Shown here in pieces: positions 12,949 to 19,245 of a stretch of 22,536 bases of DNA; positions within the stretch are counted from its first letter, which is position 1, and each line of letters begins with the position of its first letter. The stretch is from a virus. Location: positions 1 to 22,536 of IMG/VR virus record IMGVR_UViG_3300010354_000727; one strand, written 5' to 3'. Under the pieces are notes generated by a model, which was not told the DNA's origin, ran no database searches, and saw only the letters and a program-made list of their open reading frames with translations. Both the position numbers and the translations under genes were made by a program.

Positions 12949-13231
12949 TTGATTTTCCTTGATTAAAAATATTTGACCACTGACGAAGTTTATCTAGTTT
13001 AGCTGCCATTGCTCGATTAAGATCGTTTTCAGTGATCAATCCTGAACTTTGACAAAGTTTAATCATTGCCATAAGATCGCCGAGCTCTTCGGCTAAATGT
13101 TCTCGATTAGTTTTAGGTTTTCCTGGTTTATATTGATCCAATCCGAATCTAAAACACTTACTAATAGCTTGTGTCACTTCGGCACATTCTTCTTGTGTAA
13201 TAAGAAGTATTTCTCTTTGTTGATCATTCAC
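12923..13231 (-). CDS. MazG-like nucleotide pyrophosphohydrolase (start revised)
   Basis: The protein shows the MazG/all-alpha NTP-PPase metal motifs: E-E-x-x-E in 'ITQEECAEVTQAI' (E14, E15, E18 from the GTG start) and E-x-x-D in 'LAEELGDLMAMI' (E49, D52). Such enzymes hydrolyse (d)NTPs to NMPs plus pyrophosphate; phage versions may tune host nucleotide or alarmone pools. The frame is open back to an ATG at 13336, but that part spans the upstream terminator and this gene's promoter, so the hydrophobic 'FVICIFLYFQLQY' stretch is not real. A GTG at 13231 has TGGA seven bases ahead and is preferred; a TTG at 13243 is also possible. About 102 residues, typical of the short MazG-like class. Confidence 0.85.
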   Translation of the reverse strand: MNDQQREILLITQEECAEVTQAISKCFRFGLDQYKPGKPKTNREHLAEELGDLMAMIKLCQSSGLITENDLNRAMAAKLDKLRQWSNIFNQGKSNENSTNSG

Positions 13232-13257
13232 AGCAGTATCCAATTGTTTGATAATAT

Positions 13258-13286
13258 ATTGTAATTGAAAATATAAAAAAATGCAA
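13258..13286 (-). promoter_or_regulatory. Sigma70-type promoter for the mazG-like/queE unit
   Basis: Minus strand TTGCAT (13281-13286), 17 bases, TACAAT (13258-13263). It begins directly after the terminator at 13290-13315. The predicted +1 is about 13251. Confidence 0.7.
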
Positions 13287-13289
13287 ATA

Positions 13290-13315
13290 ACAAAGGTGCC
13301 TGAGGGCACCTTTGT
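13290..13315 (-). terminator. Strong intrinsic terminator after yhhQ
   Basis: A perfect 11-bp stem ACAAAGGTGCC/GGCACCTTTGT (13290-13300 with 13305-13315, four-base loop), followed on the minus strand by TATTTGCATTTTTTT. It ends the galE-folE-queD-yhhQ block. Confidence 0.85.
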
Positions 13316-13332
13316 TTGCTCGAATATCAAAA

Positions 13333-13977
13333 TCAATTACTGGATTTAAGAATATTTTCGTTTTCGGTATTCTTTTGCAATCGCGATTGCAATCGATTTA
13401 GCAGTAGTCCATATGCCGGAAGAATAACTAGTAAACTAACTAGAATCTTGCTAATACTGTTGTTAGTAGCCACTATGTGCCAATTAGCAGCCATGAACTC
13501 ATTGGCACCTTTATAAAATGCAGTAAAGAAGAATGCATAGGTATCAATAAATGTACTAACAATAGCACTTAATCCTGGAGCTATCCACCAGGTGGCATAC
13601 TTTTCTCTTAGGTATTGAAACACATAAACATCAAGAAGGTTGCTAACAAAGTAAGCCACACCCGACCCTAGACCAATTCGAATAGCTACCGAATCTGGTG
13701 CACCCCCTAGCTTAACTACTAGCATACTAACTAGGATAGCTGGAATGAATGCTAGTGTGATAACTGCTCGTCCTGTTTCTTTCCCTAGTAGACGAACTGT
13801 AAGGTCGGTAAGAACAACTACCAACGGAAAAGTAAATGCTGCCAAAGCCAACGGGTGGCCAAAGATATTCATTTTAAATTGCACAAGATAATTGCTGACA
13901 GCAATGATAATAATGTGCATAATCATTAGTTTATACGCCGTTGACCGATCTACACCATTTAAGATTTTGCTTAACAT
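13333..13977 (-). CDS. yhhQ: YhhQ-type queuosine-precursor (preQ0/preQ1) transporter
   Basis: The 214-residue polytopic inner-membrane protein has about six hydrophobic segments. It matches the YhhQ/VUT family closely as I recall E. coli YhhQ: 'SNYLVQF..NIFGHPL..AAF', 'TFPLVVVLTDLTVRLLG', 'WWIAPGLSAIVSTFIDTYAF' (the Asp-Thr-x-Ala-Phe motif) and 'LVILPAYGLLLNRL'. The family imports preQ0 and preQ1 for queuosine salvage. AGGGAGAAAAAT precedes the ATG at 13977. It lies between queD (upstream) and queE (next unit), so the phage appears to combine import with de novo synthesis. No missing segment is visible. Confidence 0.93.
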   Translation of the reverse strand: MLSKILNGVDRSTAYKLMIMHIIIIAVSNYLVQFKMNIFGHPLALAAFTFPLVVVLTDLTVRLLGKETGRAVITLAFIPAILVSMLVVKLGGAPDSVAIRIGLGSGVAYFVSNLLDVYVFQYLREKYATWWIAPGLSAIVSTFIDTYAFFFTAFYKGANEFMAANWHIVATNNSISKILVSLLVILPAYGLLLNRLQSRLQKNTENENILKSSN

Positions 13978-14021
13978 ATTTTTCTCCCTAAGATTAAAGT
14001 TTGCAAAATAAACTACACAAA

Positions 14022-14534
14022 TTACTCGAATCCCTCAAAAAGGTCCTCGTTCCACTCTCTATGGCCCTCTCGGAAAGCCATATTGGATTGTGTTTCTCTG
14101 ACTTCTACTCTGAAGCACCAAAGACGAGCTGCCTCTCCGGGGCCCCACAGATCCGGAATATAAACTCCATTGACATACTTGTATAGCATATCGGCTAGAC
14201 TTTCACATCCCAGTCGAGGTAATATTGTAAGTTTGGCTAGTTTTCTTTTTTGTAGTTCCAAGAACATATCAAATTCCGGATCGTCTTCTGCTACTAACAG
14301 TGTATGATCGAATTTATCTTCAAGGAAATGTTTAAGTTCTTTAAGACCACCGTAGTCAGCAGCCCAATTTCGTACATCGAGATCATTAGTACCAAAATAA
14401 AATTTCATCGAAAAACTATAACCATGAATCATATTACAATGACTATCGGCACGCCACTGTCTGTATGCACACGGAAAAGCATCATGATATTCTTTGGTAC
14501 TGACATATTTGTAAGTTACTGGTTGATTCGCCAT
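14022..14534 (-). CDS. queD: 6-carboxy-tetrahydropterin synthase QueD (PTPS family)
   Basis: QueD converts dihydroneopterin triphosphate to 6-carboxytetrahydropterin. The 170-residue protein shows the catalytic Cys and zinc-site region C33-x3-H37 in 'HCNMIHGYSFSMKFYF' (the usual HGH is HGY here), an Asp-His pair D76-H77 in 'KFDHTLL' ahead of the usual Leu-x-Asn region, E111 in 'GCESLADMLYKYV' and the pterin-anchoring Glu in 'VEVRETQSNMAF' (E147). The 'RQWRADSHC..IHGYS' form resembles that of T4-like cyanophage QueD. AAAGGAGG lies about nine bases before the ATG at 14534. The adjacent downstream gene is the YhhQ transporter. Confidence 0.9.
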   Translation of the reverse strand: MANQPVTYKYVSTKEYHDAFPCAYRQWRADSHCNMIHGYSFSMKFYFGTNDLDVRNWAADYGGLKELKHFLEDKFDHTLLVAEDDPEFDMFLELQKRKLAKLTILPRLGCESLADMLYKYVNGVYIPDLWGPGEAARLWCFRVEVRETQSNMAFREGHREWNEDLFEGFE

Positions 14535-14624
14535 CTCTTGCCTCCTTTGTTTTAGCGAGTAAGTTTGATGACATGCAGAATTTATATAGCGGGTTGAATG
14601 CCTAAAGACCGCTTAGTGAAATAT
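14535..14624 (-). promoter_or_regulatory. queD leader with late-promoter-like box
   Basis: A 90-base gap. On the minus strand TATAAATT (14579-14586) matches seven of eight bases of the T4 late consensus and lies about 45 bases before the queD ATG. An imperfect GCGG/CCGC pairing (around 14589-14613) lies upstream. There is no clear -35/-10 pair and no deazaguanine-riboswitch structure that I can defend. Confidence 0.35.
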
Positions 14625-14930
14625 TTAGTTGAAATATTCTTGCCTGATATTATGTGTTTGTACATATTCTGCAAATTTCATAATAAAGAGTGTTGCTATA
14701 TTAGCATCTTCCTCGTTAAAGTGCAAGCGAACACCTTTTGTTCCATCTTTACGATGATGACAAAATTTTCCTTTTCCATAACCAACAGACCAGACAATGA
14801 TCGATTTACCTTGTTTATCAAAGAATTCGTCTTTAAGACATTTTCCTCCCATAGACATATACCAATCAACCATATCTTTAGTTAGATTTTCTATTTCGAT
14901 TACAATAGGTTTATGAGCTGTGTACCACAT
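14625..14930 (-). CDS. Hypothetical protein, 101 aa
   Basis: Mixed alpha/beta protein: 'HKPIVIEIENLTKDMVDWYM', a Gly/Lys-rich middle ('KGKFCHHRKDGTKGVRLHFN') and a C-terminal helix ('IATLFIMKFAEYVQTH'). The Cys-His-His with Arg/Lys around 'FCHHRKDG' is notable but not a known zinc motif. The start lies inside the preceding gene (overlap 14911-14930), suggesting coupling. Not recognised. Confidence 0.62.
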   Translation of the reverse strand: MWYTAHKPIVIEIENLTKDMVDWYMSMGGKCLKDEFFDKQGKSIIVWSVGYGKGKFCHHRKDGTKGVRLHFNEEDANIATLFIMKFAEYVQTHNIRQEYFN

Positions 14931-15129
14931 TTAATATTTCAACCACTTGTTCTAGAGATTCACTGACTTCCCAAGTACCATGGGGTGGACAAAAAATAAA
15001 AGTTTTATTTTCAATAATACCTGCATCGTTAGTAACAAATTGACTATGAATAGTGGCAATAAGATCTTTTTTGATAGCAATTTTACTGCCTCTAAAAGAG
15101 TCCACTGCATTAGTTAGTGTTATAAACAT
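14911..15129 (-). CDS. Hypothetical protein, 72 aa (start revised)
   Basis: An in-frame ATG at 15162 would add eleven residues that overlap the cupin gene more deeply. The ATG at 15129 has AAGGA five bases ahead and is preferred. The protein reads 'MFITLTNAVDSFRGSKIAIK', then strands ('NKTFIFCPPHGTWEV') and a C-terminal helix ('SLEQVVEILNVVH'). It lies between the cupin gene and the 101-aa gene, both overlapping it. No family recognised. Confidence 0.65.
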   Translation of the reverse strand: MFITLTNAVDSFRGSKIAIKKDLIATIHSQFVTNDAGIIENKTFIFCPPHGTWEVSESLEQVVEILNVVHSS

Positions 15130-15601
15130 TTGATTCCTTATTAAATTTTTTTGCTCGATCATCTAAATATTTTTCGTGTTGAATCCATCGATTCTCGACA
15201 AGAAATCCCCAATCTCTTTGCTGTGGTCCAGGAATAAACAGGGACCAGCATTCAACATCAGGATCAAGTTCAATACGATGAAAACTTTTTGCACTACAGG
15301 TTCGAAAACTTCCGGGACCTCTCCAAACACAAACTTCGTTGGTTTTTTCGCCGAGACTGTTAAATTGAGGAATCCATTCCCAGTAGCCTCCTTTAAGGAT
15401 TAGACTAGCGTATGGCCACGGATGATCATGAACATCGTCGGGGTCCGATTTTAAAAATTTATGCAAAAAAATATTAAAAGGAAACCATTTACGATCTTTA
15501 AGAAAGATATAATACCTTTCTAAATATGGCTCGTTGTTGACACGATCCATTACGATTCTTTTTCGACCAATCTTATCCAAGAAATTTAGAATTTTTTTCA
15601 T
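15110..15601 (-). CDS. Cupin-like protein, 163 aa
   Basis: The central region 'FNIFLHKFLKSDPDDVHDHP' followed by 'YASLILKGGYWEW' has the cupin layout: metal-type His residues (H58, H60) on one strand, a Gly-Gly turn and aromatic strands, then a second His in 'SAKSFHRIEL' (H108). The C-terminal part has 'WSLFIPGPQQRDWGF'. Cupins include metal-dependent oxygenases, isomerases and binding proteins; the substrate cannot be inferred. The helical N-terminus ('KKILNFLDKIGRKRIVMDR') is basic. It sits amid folE-queD genes, so a role on a pterin or nucleoside intermediate is possible but untested. Confidence 0.75.
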   Translation of the reverse strand: MKKILNFLDKIGRKRIVMDRVNNEPYLERYYIFLKDRKWFPFNIFLHKFLKSDPDDVHDHPWPYASLILKGGYWEWIPQFNSLGEKTNEVCVWRGPGSFRTCSAKSFHRIELDPDVECWSLFIPGPQQRDWGFLVENRWIQHEKYLDDRAKKFNKESNVYNTN

Positions 15602-15627
15602 TGATGATTATTCCGAATAAGAATTTA

Positions 15628-15882
15628 TTAAGATTGTTTAGTATCTTTACTAGACTTTTTTGATTTGGTTTTAACTGTTTTAGTGTTATCGGAACTATCT
15701 AATGCTGCTTTAACATCACGAGCAAGTGCATCCCAGTCAGTAACAAAATCAACACTTCCATCTTCGTATTCGGTACGAGTACTATGACTTCCTACAGTTA
15801 CTTTTGGCCAAATAGATTTTTTACTCTTAGTAGCTTTTTTTGTAGGTTGTGAATATTCGTCAATATTTTTTCGAATCAACAT
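15628..15882 (-). CDS. Lys/Ser-rich small protein, 84 aa
   Basis: Basic low-complexity ends (PTKKATKSKKSIWPK at the N-terminus and a KTKSKKSSKDTKQS tail) flank a short acidic core ('RTEYEDGSVDFVTDWDALAR'). AGAGGATTATT lies before the ATG at 15882. The alternation of basic tails and acidic core suggests nucleic-acid or membrane-surface contact, but there is no known domain. It follows the 132-aa gene by 15 bases. Confidence 0.68.
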   Translation of the reverse strand: MLIRKNIDEYSQPTKKATKSKKSIWPKVTVGSHSTRTEYEDGSVDFVTDWDALARDVKAALDSSDNTKTVKTKSKKSSKDTKQS

Positions 15883-15897
15883 AATAATCCTCTTGAT

Positions 15898-16296
15898 TTA
15901 TATAGCTTGAGTTAACGATAACGGACCTGAAATCCAATATTCTATTTTTGAATGATTCCAACCTTGGCTCTCTAAGGTTGAATAAAGTCCGACATCGATT
16001 AACTTTTGTATTGCAGTCTTTTCTTGCTCGGACATATCATCAGGAAAAATCCAAGTTACCCAAGGTCCATTAGGAATGGACTCTAATTGTGTAAGGCTCC
16101 ATGCATAAGGTGTACCGTTAATCAATTCAATGCCATTGGCATTAACAAGATCAATTTCGGGACGATGGTCGGTTTGGCATTCAAATGTTGCAGTAGCATA
16201 CAACTCTTTTCGAATCAGTGCTCTTGTACCTTTAGTCCAAAATTGATTCTCTGCTACCATATTTTTGACCTGAGGTACTAATTTCCATAATGACAT
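15898..16296 (-). CDS. Conserved phage hypothetical protein, 132 aa
   Basis: A basic N-terminal part ('FWTKGTRALIRKELYATATF') is followed by 'GTPYAWSLTQLESIPNGPWV', 'IFPDDMSEQEKTAIQKLIDV' and a Trp-rich end ('QGWNHSKIEYWISGP'). Mixed alpha/beta, soluble. AAAGGATATTAATT precedes the ATG at 16296. It lies 12 bases after the BI-1 gene. I do not recognise a named family. Confidence 0.7.
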   Translation of the reverse strand: MSLWKLVPQVKNMVAENQFWTKGTRALIRKELYATATFECQTDHRPEIDLVNANGIELINGTPYAWSLTQLESIPNGPWVTWIFPDDMSEQEKTAIQKLIDVGLYSTLESQGWNHSKIEYWISGPLSLTQAI

Positions 16297-16308
16297 AATT
16301 AATATCCT

Positions 16309-16986
16309 TTATTCTTTTTTGTCACCGAATAATTGCAAAAGACTCAAGAACAGATTAATGAAATCAAGATATAGAGATAATGCACCGGAAATTTCAGTTC
16401 CGGGGGTTAATCCTTCTTCCATAATTTGCTCTCGGATCTTTTGCGTGTCATAGGCAGTTAGTCCTAAAAACACAATAATAGCGATAGCACTAATAATCAT
16501 TTGTGCAAAGCTACTACCTACGAATACATTAATAATGCTAGCAATAACAATCGCTATTAAACCGATCAATAAATATTTCCCAAGGCTATCAAGACTTTGT
16601 TTTGTAAAGTACCCGTAACCACTCATCAAGATGAATAAAGTTGCTCCGCCCATGAAAGCACTAACAATGCTTCCAAATTTAAATACAGTAAAAATAGTAG
16701 CGAAACTTAAACCCATAAGAGCAGCGAAACCGTGTAAAAGTGCAACTGCAACACCTTTAGATGGATTAGAGTGAAGTGCAAAATTAATACCGAATACTGC
16801 CACTAAGGGTGCAAAAATAACTAACCATTTCATCCATCCGGTAAAGAAAAATGTCATTAAGTCGGGACTAGATCCAACAAACCAACTAACAATCATACTA
16901 GTTAAAATGGCCATTGCCATATGACCGTAAACACGGCTCATGGCACTATTAATTGCAGATGCAGTTTGATAAACTAAAGTTGTCAT
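16309..16986 (-). CDS. Bax inhibitor-1 (YccA/BI-1) family membrane protein
   Basis: The 225-residue protein has seven hydrophobic segments in the BI-1 pattern: an N-terminal 'MSRVYGHMAMAILTSMIVSW', a mid segment 'HGFAALMGLSFATIFTVF', 'AFMGGATLFILMSGYGYFTK', and the family C-terminus 'FLGLTAYDTQKIREQIM' ending 'ALSLYLDFINLFLSLLQLFG'. Bacterial BI-1 proteins (E. coli YccA, B. subtilis YetJ) act at the inner membrane, as an FtsH modulator or a pH-sensitive calcium leak. In a phage it might protect new membrane proteins from FtsH, tune ion balance or affect lysis timing; these are inferences. AGGAG lies eleven bases before the ATG. It follows folE by 21 bases. Confidence 0.92.
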   Translation of the reverse strand: MTTLVYQTASAINSAMSRVYGHMAMAILTSMIVSWFVGSSPDLMTFFFTGWMKWLVIFAPLVAVFGINFALHSNPSKGVAVALLHGFAALMGLSFATIFTVFKFGSIVSAFMGGATLFILMSGYGYFTKQSLDSLGKYLLIGLIAIVIASIINVFVGSSFAQMIISAIAIIVFLGLTAYDTQKIREQIMEEGLTPGTEISGALSLYLDFINLFLSLLQLFGDKKE

Positions 16987-17007
16987 AATATTATTAACTC
17001 CTATAAA

Positions 17008-17703
17008 TTAACGAGGTGCCCAATCTTGTTGCAATTTGATATTGTCAAAAAATTCTTTTTTAGTTCCTGGGTCGTTTTTAAAAGACCCTTTCAAAACTGT
17101 AGTTTGAGTTAAACTAGAATGTGCCATAATACCTCGATTTTCACAACAGCCGTGAGTGGCCTGAATGTAAACGCCAAGATCTTTGGCCCCGGTTGCATGT
17201 TGAATTTCTTTAGCAATATTATTTGCAAGCTCTTCTTGCAAAGTGCCTCGACGGGCACACCATTGCGCTATTCTAGTATATTTACTAAGTCCGATAAGTT
17301 TTTCTGCTGCAATAACACCAATATACGCAACACCATTGACAGGTTGGTGATGATGACTACAAACGCTATGTAATTCACTACGAACTACTAACATACCTTT
17401 ATAAGCATCTTTACTATCGTTTGGAAATGCGGTATTCGATGGCGGTGGATCATATCTTCCAGACATGATCTCATTGAAATACATTTTTGCTAGTCGTCTT
17501 GCTGTTCCTTGACTGTTGGGATCTGTTTTACGATCGATTAACAAAGTGTCTAATACTTTTTCAAATGCTTCAGTGGCTTCGTTGATTAATTTTTCTTTAT
17601 CTCCGGGTTCTAGATATTCACTGATGTTGTCATTAGCCCAAAACCTTTTACTAGTACTTTGCATTCTATCGCGAATTGCTTGTGATAAATGTTTTTCTGT
17701 CAT
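17008..17703 (-). CDS. folE: GTP cyclohydrolase I FolE
   Basis: FolE opens GTP to dihydroneopterin triphosphate, the first step to folate and 7-deazaguanines. The 231-residue protein has the core 'SVCSHHHQPVNGVAYIG' with zinc ligands C115 and H118 and catalytic-type H117, then 'KLIGLSKYTRIAQWCARR', 'LQEELANNIAKEI' and 'ATHGCCENRG' with H184 and C186, the second zinc Cys. The usual Glu after the first Cys (CEHH) is Ser here. GGAGAATAACA precedes the ATG at 17703. It heads, after galE, a run of genes leading to queD and yhhQ, so supply of QueD substrate is the likely job. Confidence 0.93.
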   Translation of the reverse strand: MTEKHLSQAIRDRMQSTSKRFWANDNISEYLEPGDKEKLINEATEAFEKVLDTLLIDRKTDPNSQGTARRLAKMYFNEIMSGRYDPPPSNTAFPNDSKDAYKGMLVVRSELHSVCSHHHQPVNGVAYIGVIAAEKLIGLSKYTRIAQWCARRGTLQEELANNIAKEIQHATGAKDLGVYIQATHGCCENRGIMAHSSLTQTTVLKGSFKNDPGTKKEFFDNIKLQQDWAPR

Positions 17704-17735
17704 TGTTATTCTCCGAGTTATAGACGAGGATGTCG

Positions 17736-18749
17736 TTAGTTGACTGTAACATATTTAGACCGAGTAGTCAAACCATTATGATTTTTTTCCCAAGTCCATG
17801 ATGTAGATATAATATTTCTAATGTCGCTATTAATTGGTCTCCAACTAGTGTGACTTTGAAATAAATCACTGTTAGCAACCAAATAGTCCGGATCTCCAAT
17901 TCTTCTTGATGCCACTACAAAATTAATTTTTTCTTCGGCGATATCGCCACAGGTTTCGATAATTTCTTTGTTACTATGCCCTTGGCCCGTTCCGAGATTA
18001 TAAGCCCGAAATTCTCCAGCATCCATAGTTTCGGCTAGACAAACTGCTTCTAAATGTGCCCGAGCAATATCGGTTACATGTAAATAATCTCTTATACAAG
18101 TTTGATCGGGTGTATTGTAATCATTGCCATAGAGTAAAAAACTCTCACCACGCCGATGTGCACTAAGAATCCTGGGAATTAAATGTGTATCGTCTTTTAC
18201 ATGACCTAAGGTTCCGTCTGGGTCGCACCCAGATGCATTAAAATACCTTAGGGCGATGCCTTTAAATTTATGTGCATGACAATGATCTTGAATAATTCTT
18301 TCGCAAAATAATTTACTTTGCCCATATGGACTAATCGGTGATTGCAAATCTGTTTCATACAATTGACGATTAGTATTTGGGATTCCGTAAGTTGCAGCAC
18401 TACTACTGAATATAAATTTTCCTTTCCAACCATTACGAAAAAGTTTTTCTAGTAGATCATTTGTTTTGCTAGAATTATTCCAATAATAGGTGTAAGGATC
18501 TTGAATACTAGGACCAACTAAACTAGTGCCAGCACAATGTATAATGGCATCTACTTTATTGACGATTGCAGCAACAGAAGTAATTTCTACAAAGTCGTCC
18601 ATGAACAATTGATCAATGTATTTTGCTGCTTGAGGTATAGTATCTTTGTGATCAACACCGATTACTTGATAATTCGCTTCTTTAAAAATTTTGGCGGTAT
18701 GACTACCAATAAAACCCATTGCGCCGGTAATAATAACTTGATTTTTCAT
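17736..18749 (-). CDS. galE: UDP-glucose 4-epimerase-like extended SDR (GalE)
   Basis: An extended short-chain dehydrogenase with the NAD-binding GxxGxxG ('ITGAMGFIGSHTA'), the catalytic Ser region 'FSSSAATYG', the catalytic Y-x3-K in 'SPYGQSKLFCERI', 'ALRYFNASGCDPDG' and 'CIRDYLHVTDIARAH', all as in GalE. It interconverts UDP-glucose and UDP-galactose (or the N-acetyl forms) and probably feeds the glycosyltransferase encoded upstream. The annotation is 337 residues from ATG at 18749; a TTG just before (18752) is less likely. A strong promoter (18756-18784) places +1 at or next to the A of the ATG, with no Shine-Dalgarno, so a leaderless mRNA is predicted. Confidence 0.93.
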   Translation of the reverse strand: MKNQVIITGAMGFIGSHTAKIFKEANYQVIGVDHKDTIPQAAKYIDQLFMDDFVEITSVAAIVNKVDAIIHCAGTSLVGPSIQDPYTYYWNNSSKTNDLLEKLFRNGWKGKFIFSSSAATYGIPNTNRQLYETDLQSPISPYGQSKLFCERIIQDHCHAHKFKGIALRYFNASGCDPDGTLGHVKDDTHLIPRILSAHRRGESFLLYGNDYNTPDQTCIRDYLHVTDIARAHLEAVCLAETMDAGEFRAYNLGTGQGHSNKEIIETCGDIAEEKINFVVASRRIGDPDYLVANSDLFQSHTSWRPINSDIRNIISTSWTWEKNHNGLTTRSKYVTVN

Positions 18750-18755
18750 CAAAGA

Positions 18756-18784
18756 AGTATAACGGAAGACAAATAAAAAAGCAA
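18756..18784 (-). promoter_or_regulatory. Sigma70-type promoter for galE
   Basis: Minus strand TTGCTT (18779-18784), 17 bases, TATACT (18756-18761). The -35 box is part of the 3' arm and T-run of the preceding terminator. The predicted +1 is about 18749, the first base of the galE ATG. Confidence 0.7.
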
Positions 18785-18797
18785 CCTTGCGGTTGCT
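18774..18797 (-). terminator. Strong intrinsic terminator after the His-rich protein gene
   Basis: A 7-bp stem AGCAACC/GGTTGCT (18780-18786 with 18791-18797) with a GCAA tetraloop on the minus strand, followed directly by a run of T. Textbook form. Confidence 0.9.
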
Positions 18798-18802
18798 CTA
18801 AA

Positions 18803-19114
18803 TTAATATTGTTGAATCCAACAATTTTGTTTTACTTCGTAAGGTCCATATCTAGAAGAATAAACTTGATATGTTTGACCACAAACGATCCTTTGATTTG
18901 GCTGTAGTACTATCATTCCTGAAGAATGGGGATAGTAAACAGGAGGAGGTGGAGCAGGTGGCAAGTGTTGTGTAATAGCATATGTAACTACTCCGCCTAC
19001 AATCATAGGAACCATCCAACTATGATTATGGTGATGATGATGCCGGTGTTGAGCTTGAATCGGCAACGAAACAGTTAATAGTAACGCTCCGATTGCCGAG
19101 TAAAGTTTATTCAT
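18803..19114 (-). CDS. Exported His-rich, Pro-rich protein, 103 aa
   Basis: The N-terminus is a signal peptide: K3, a hydrophobic core ('AIGALLLTVSLPI') and an A-x-A-like cleavage site at 'PIQA|Q' (A21). The mature start is a His cluster (H23, H25-H29, H31). A Gly/Val hydrophobic stretch (34-48, 'MVPMIVGGVVTYAI'), a Pro-rich segment (52-62) and a C-terminal domain with two Cys (C78, C98), possibly a disulfide, follow. Export to the periplasm with metal binding is a reasonable inference; the hydrophobic stretch may insert in a membrane. It is coupled by ATGA to the upstream 37-aa membrane microprotein. The role (lysis, metal capture, envelope change) is unknown. Confidence 0.82.
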   Translation of the reverse strand: MNKLYSAIGALLLTVSLPIQAQHRHHHHHNHSWMVPMIVGGVVTYAITQHLPPAPPPPVYYPHSSGMIVLQPNQRIVCGQTYQVYSSRYGPYEVKQNCWIQQY

Positions 19115-19224
19115 TTTTTAAATAATCCAACAACTTTATTTTGAATGGTTTTAGCGAATTCAGGTTGTGGAAAATTCCAACCGACAAATGCACCTAATAC
19201 AAACCAAAATAGTGTTTCAAGCAT
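19111..19224 (-). CDS. Single-span membrane microprotein, 37 aa
   Basis: The frame from ATG at 19222-19224 to TGA at 19111-19113 encodes MLETLFWFVLGAFVGWNFPQ followed by a basic tail ending 'VVGLFKK'. Residues 5-17 are strongly hydrophobic with a GxxxG spacing. CGGAG lies nine bases before the ATG, and its stop overlaps the start of the exported His-rich protein (ATGA). I recall very similar short proteins in T4-like cyanophages, so it is probably real and conserved. A small membrane-spanning partner of the exported protein is suggested by coupling. Confidence 0.72.
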   Translation of the reverse strand: MLETLFWFVLGAFVGWNFPQPEFAKTIQNKVVGLFKK

Positions 19225-19245
19225 GATATATTCTCCGACTAACTA

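Noticed and set aside
13232-13336. Possible N-terminal membrane anchor of the MazG-like protein
   Set aside because: The encoding DNA contains the yhhQ terminator and the mazG promoter, so this part is unlikely to be translated.
14535-14624. Possible preQ1/deazaguanine riboswitch before queD
   Set aside because: The only pairing seen is a short GCGG/CCGC with a long loop; the conserved preQ1 aptamer pseudoknot and A-rich tail are not recognisable.
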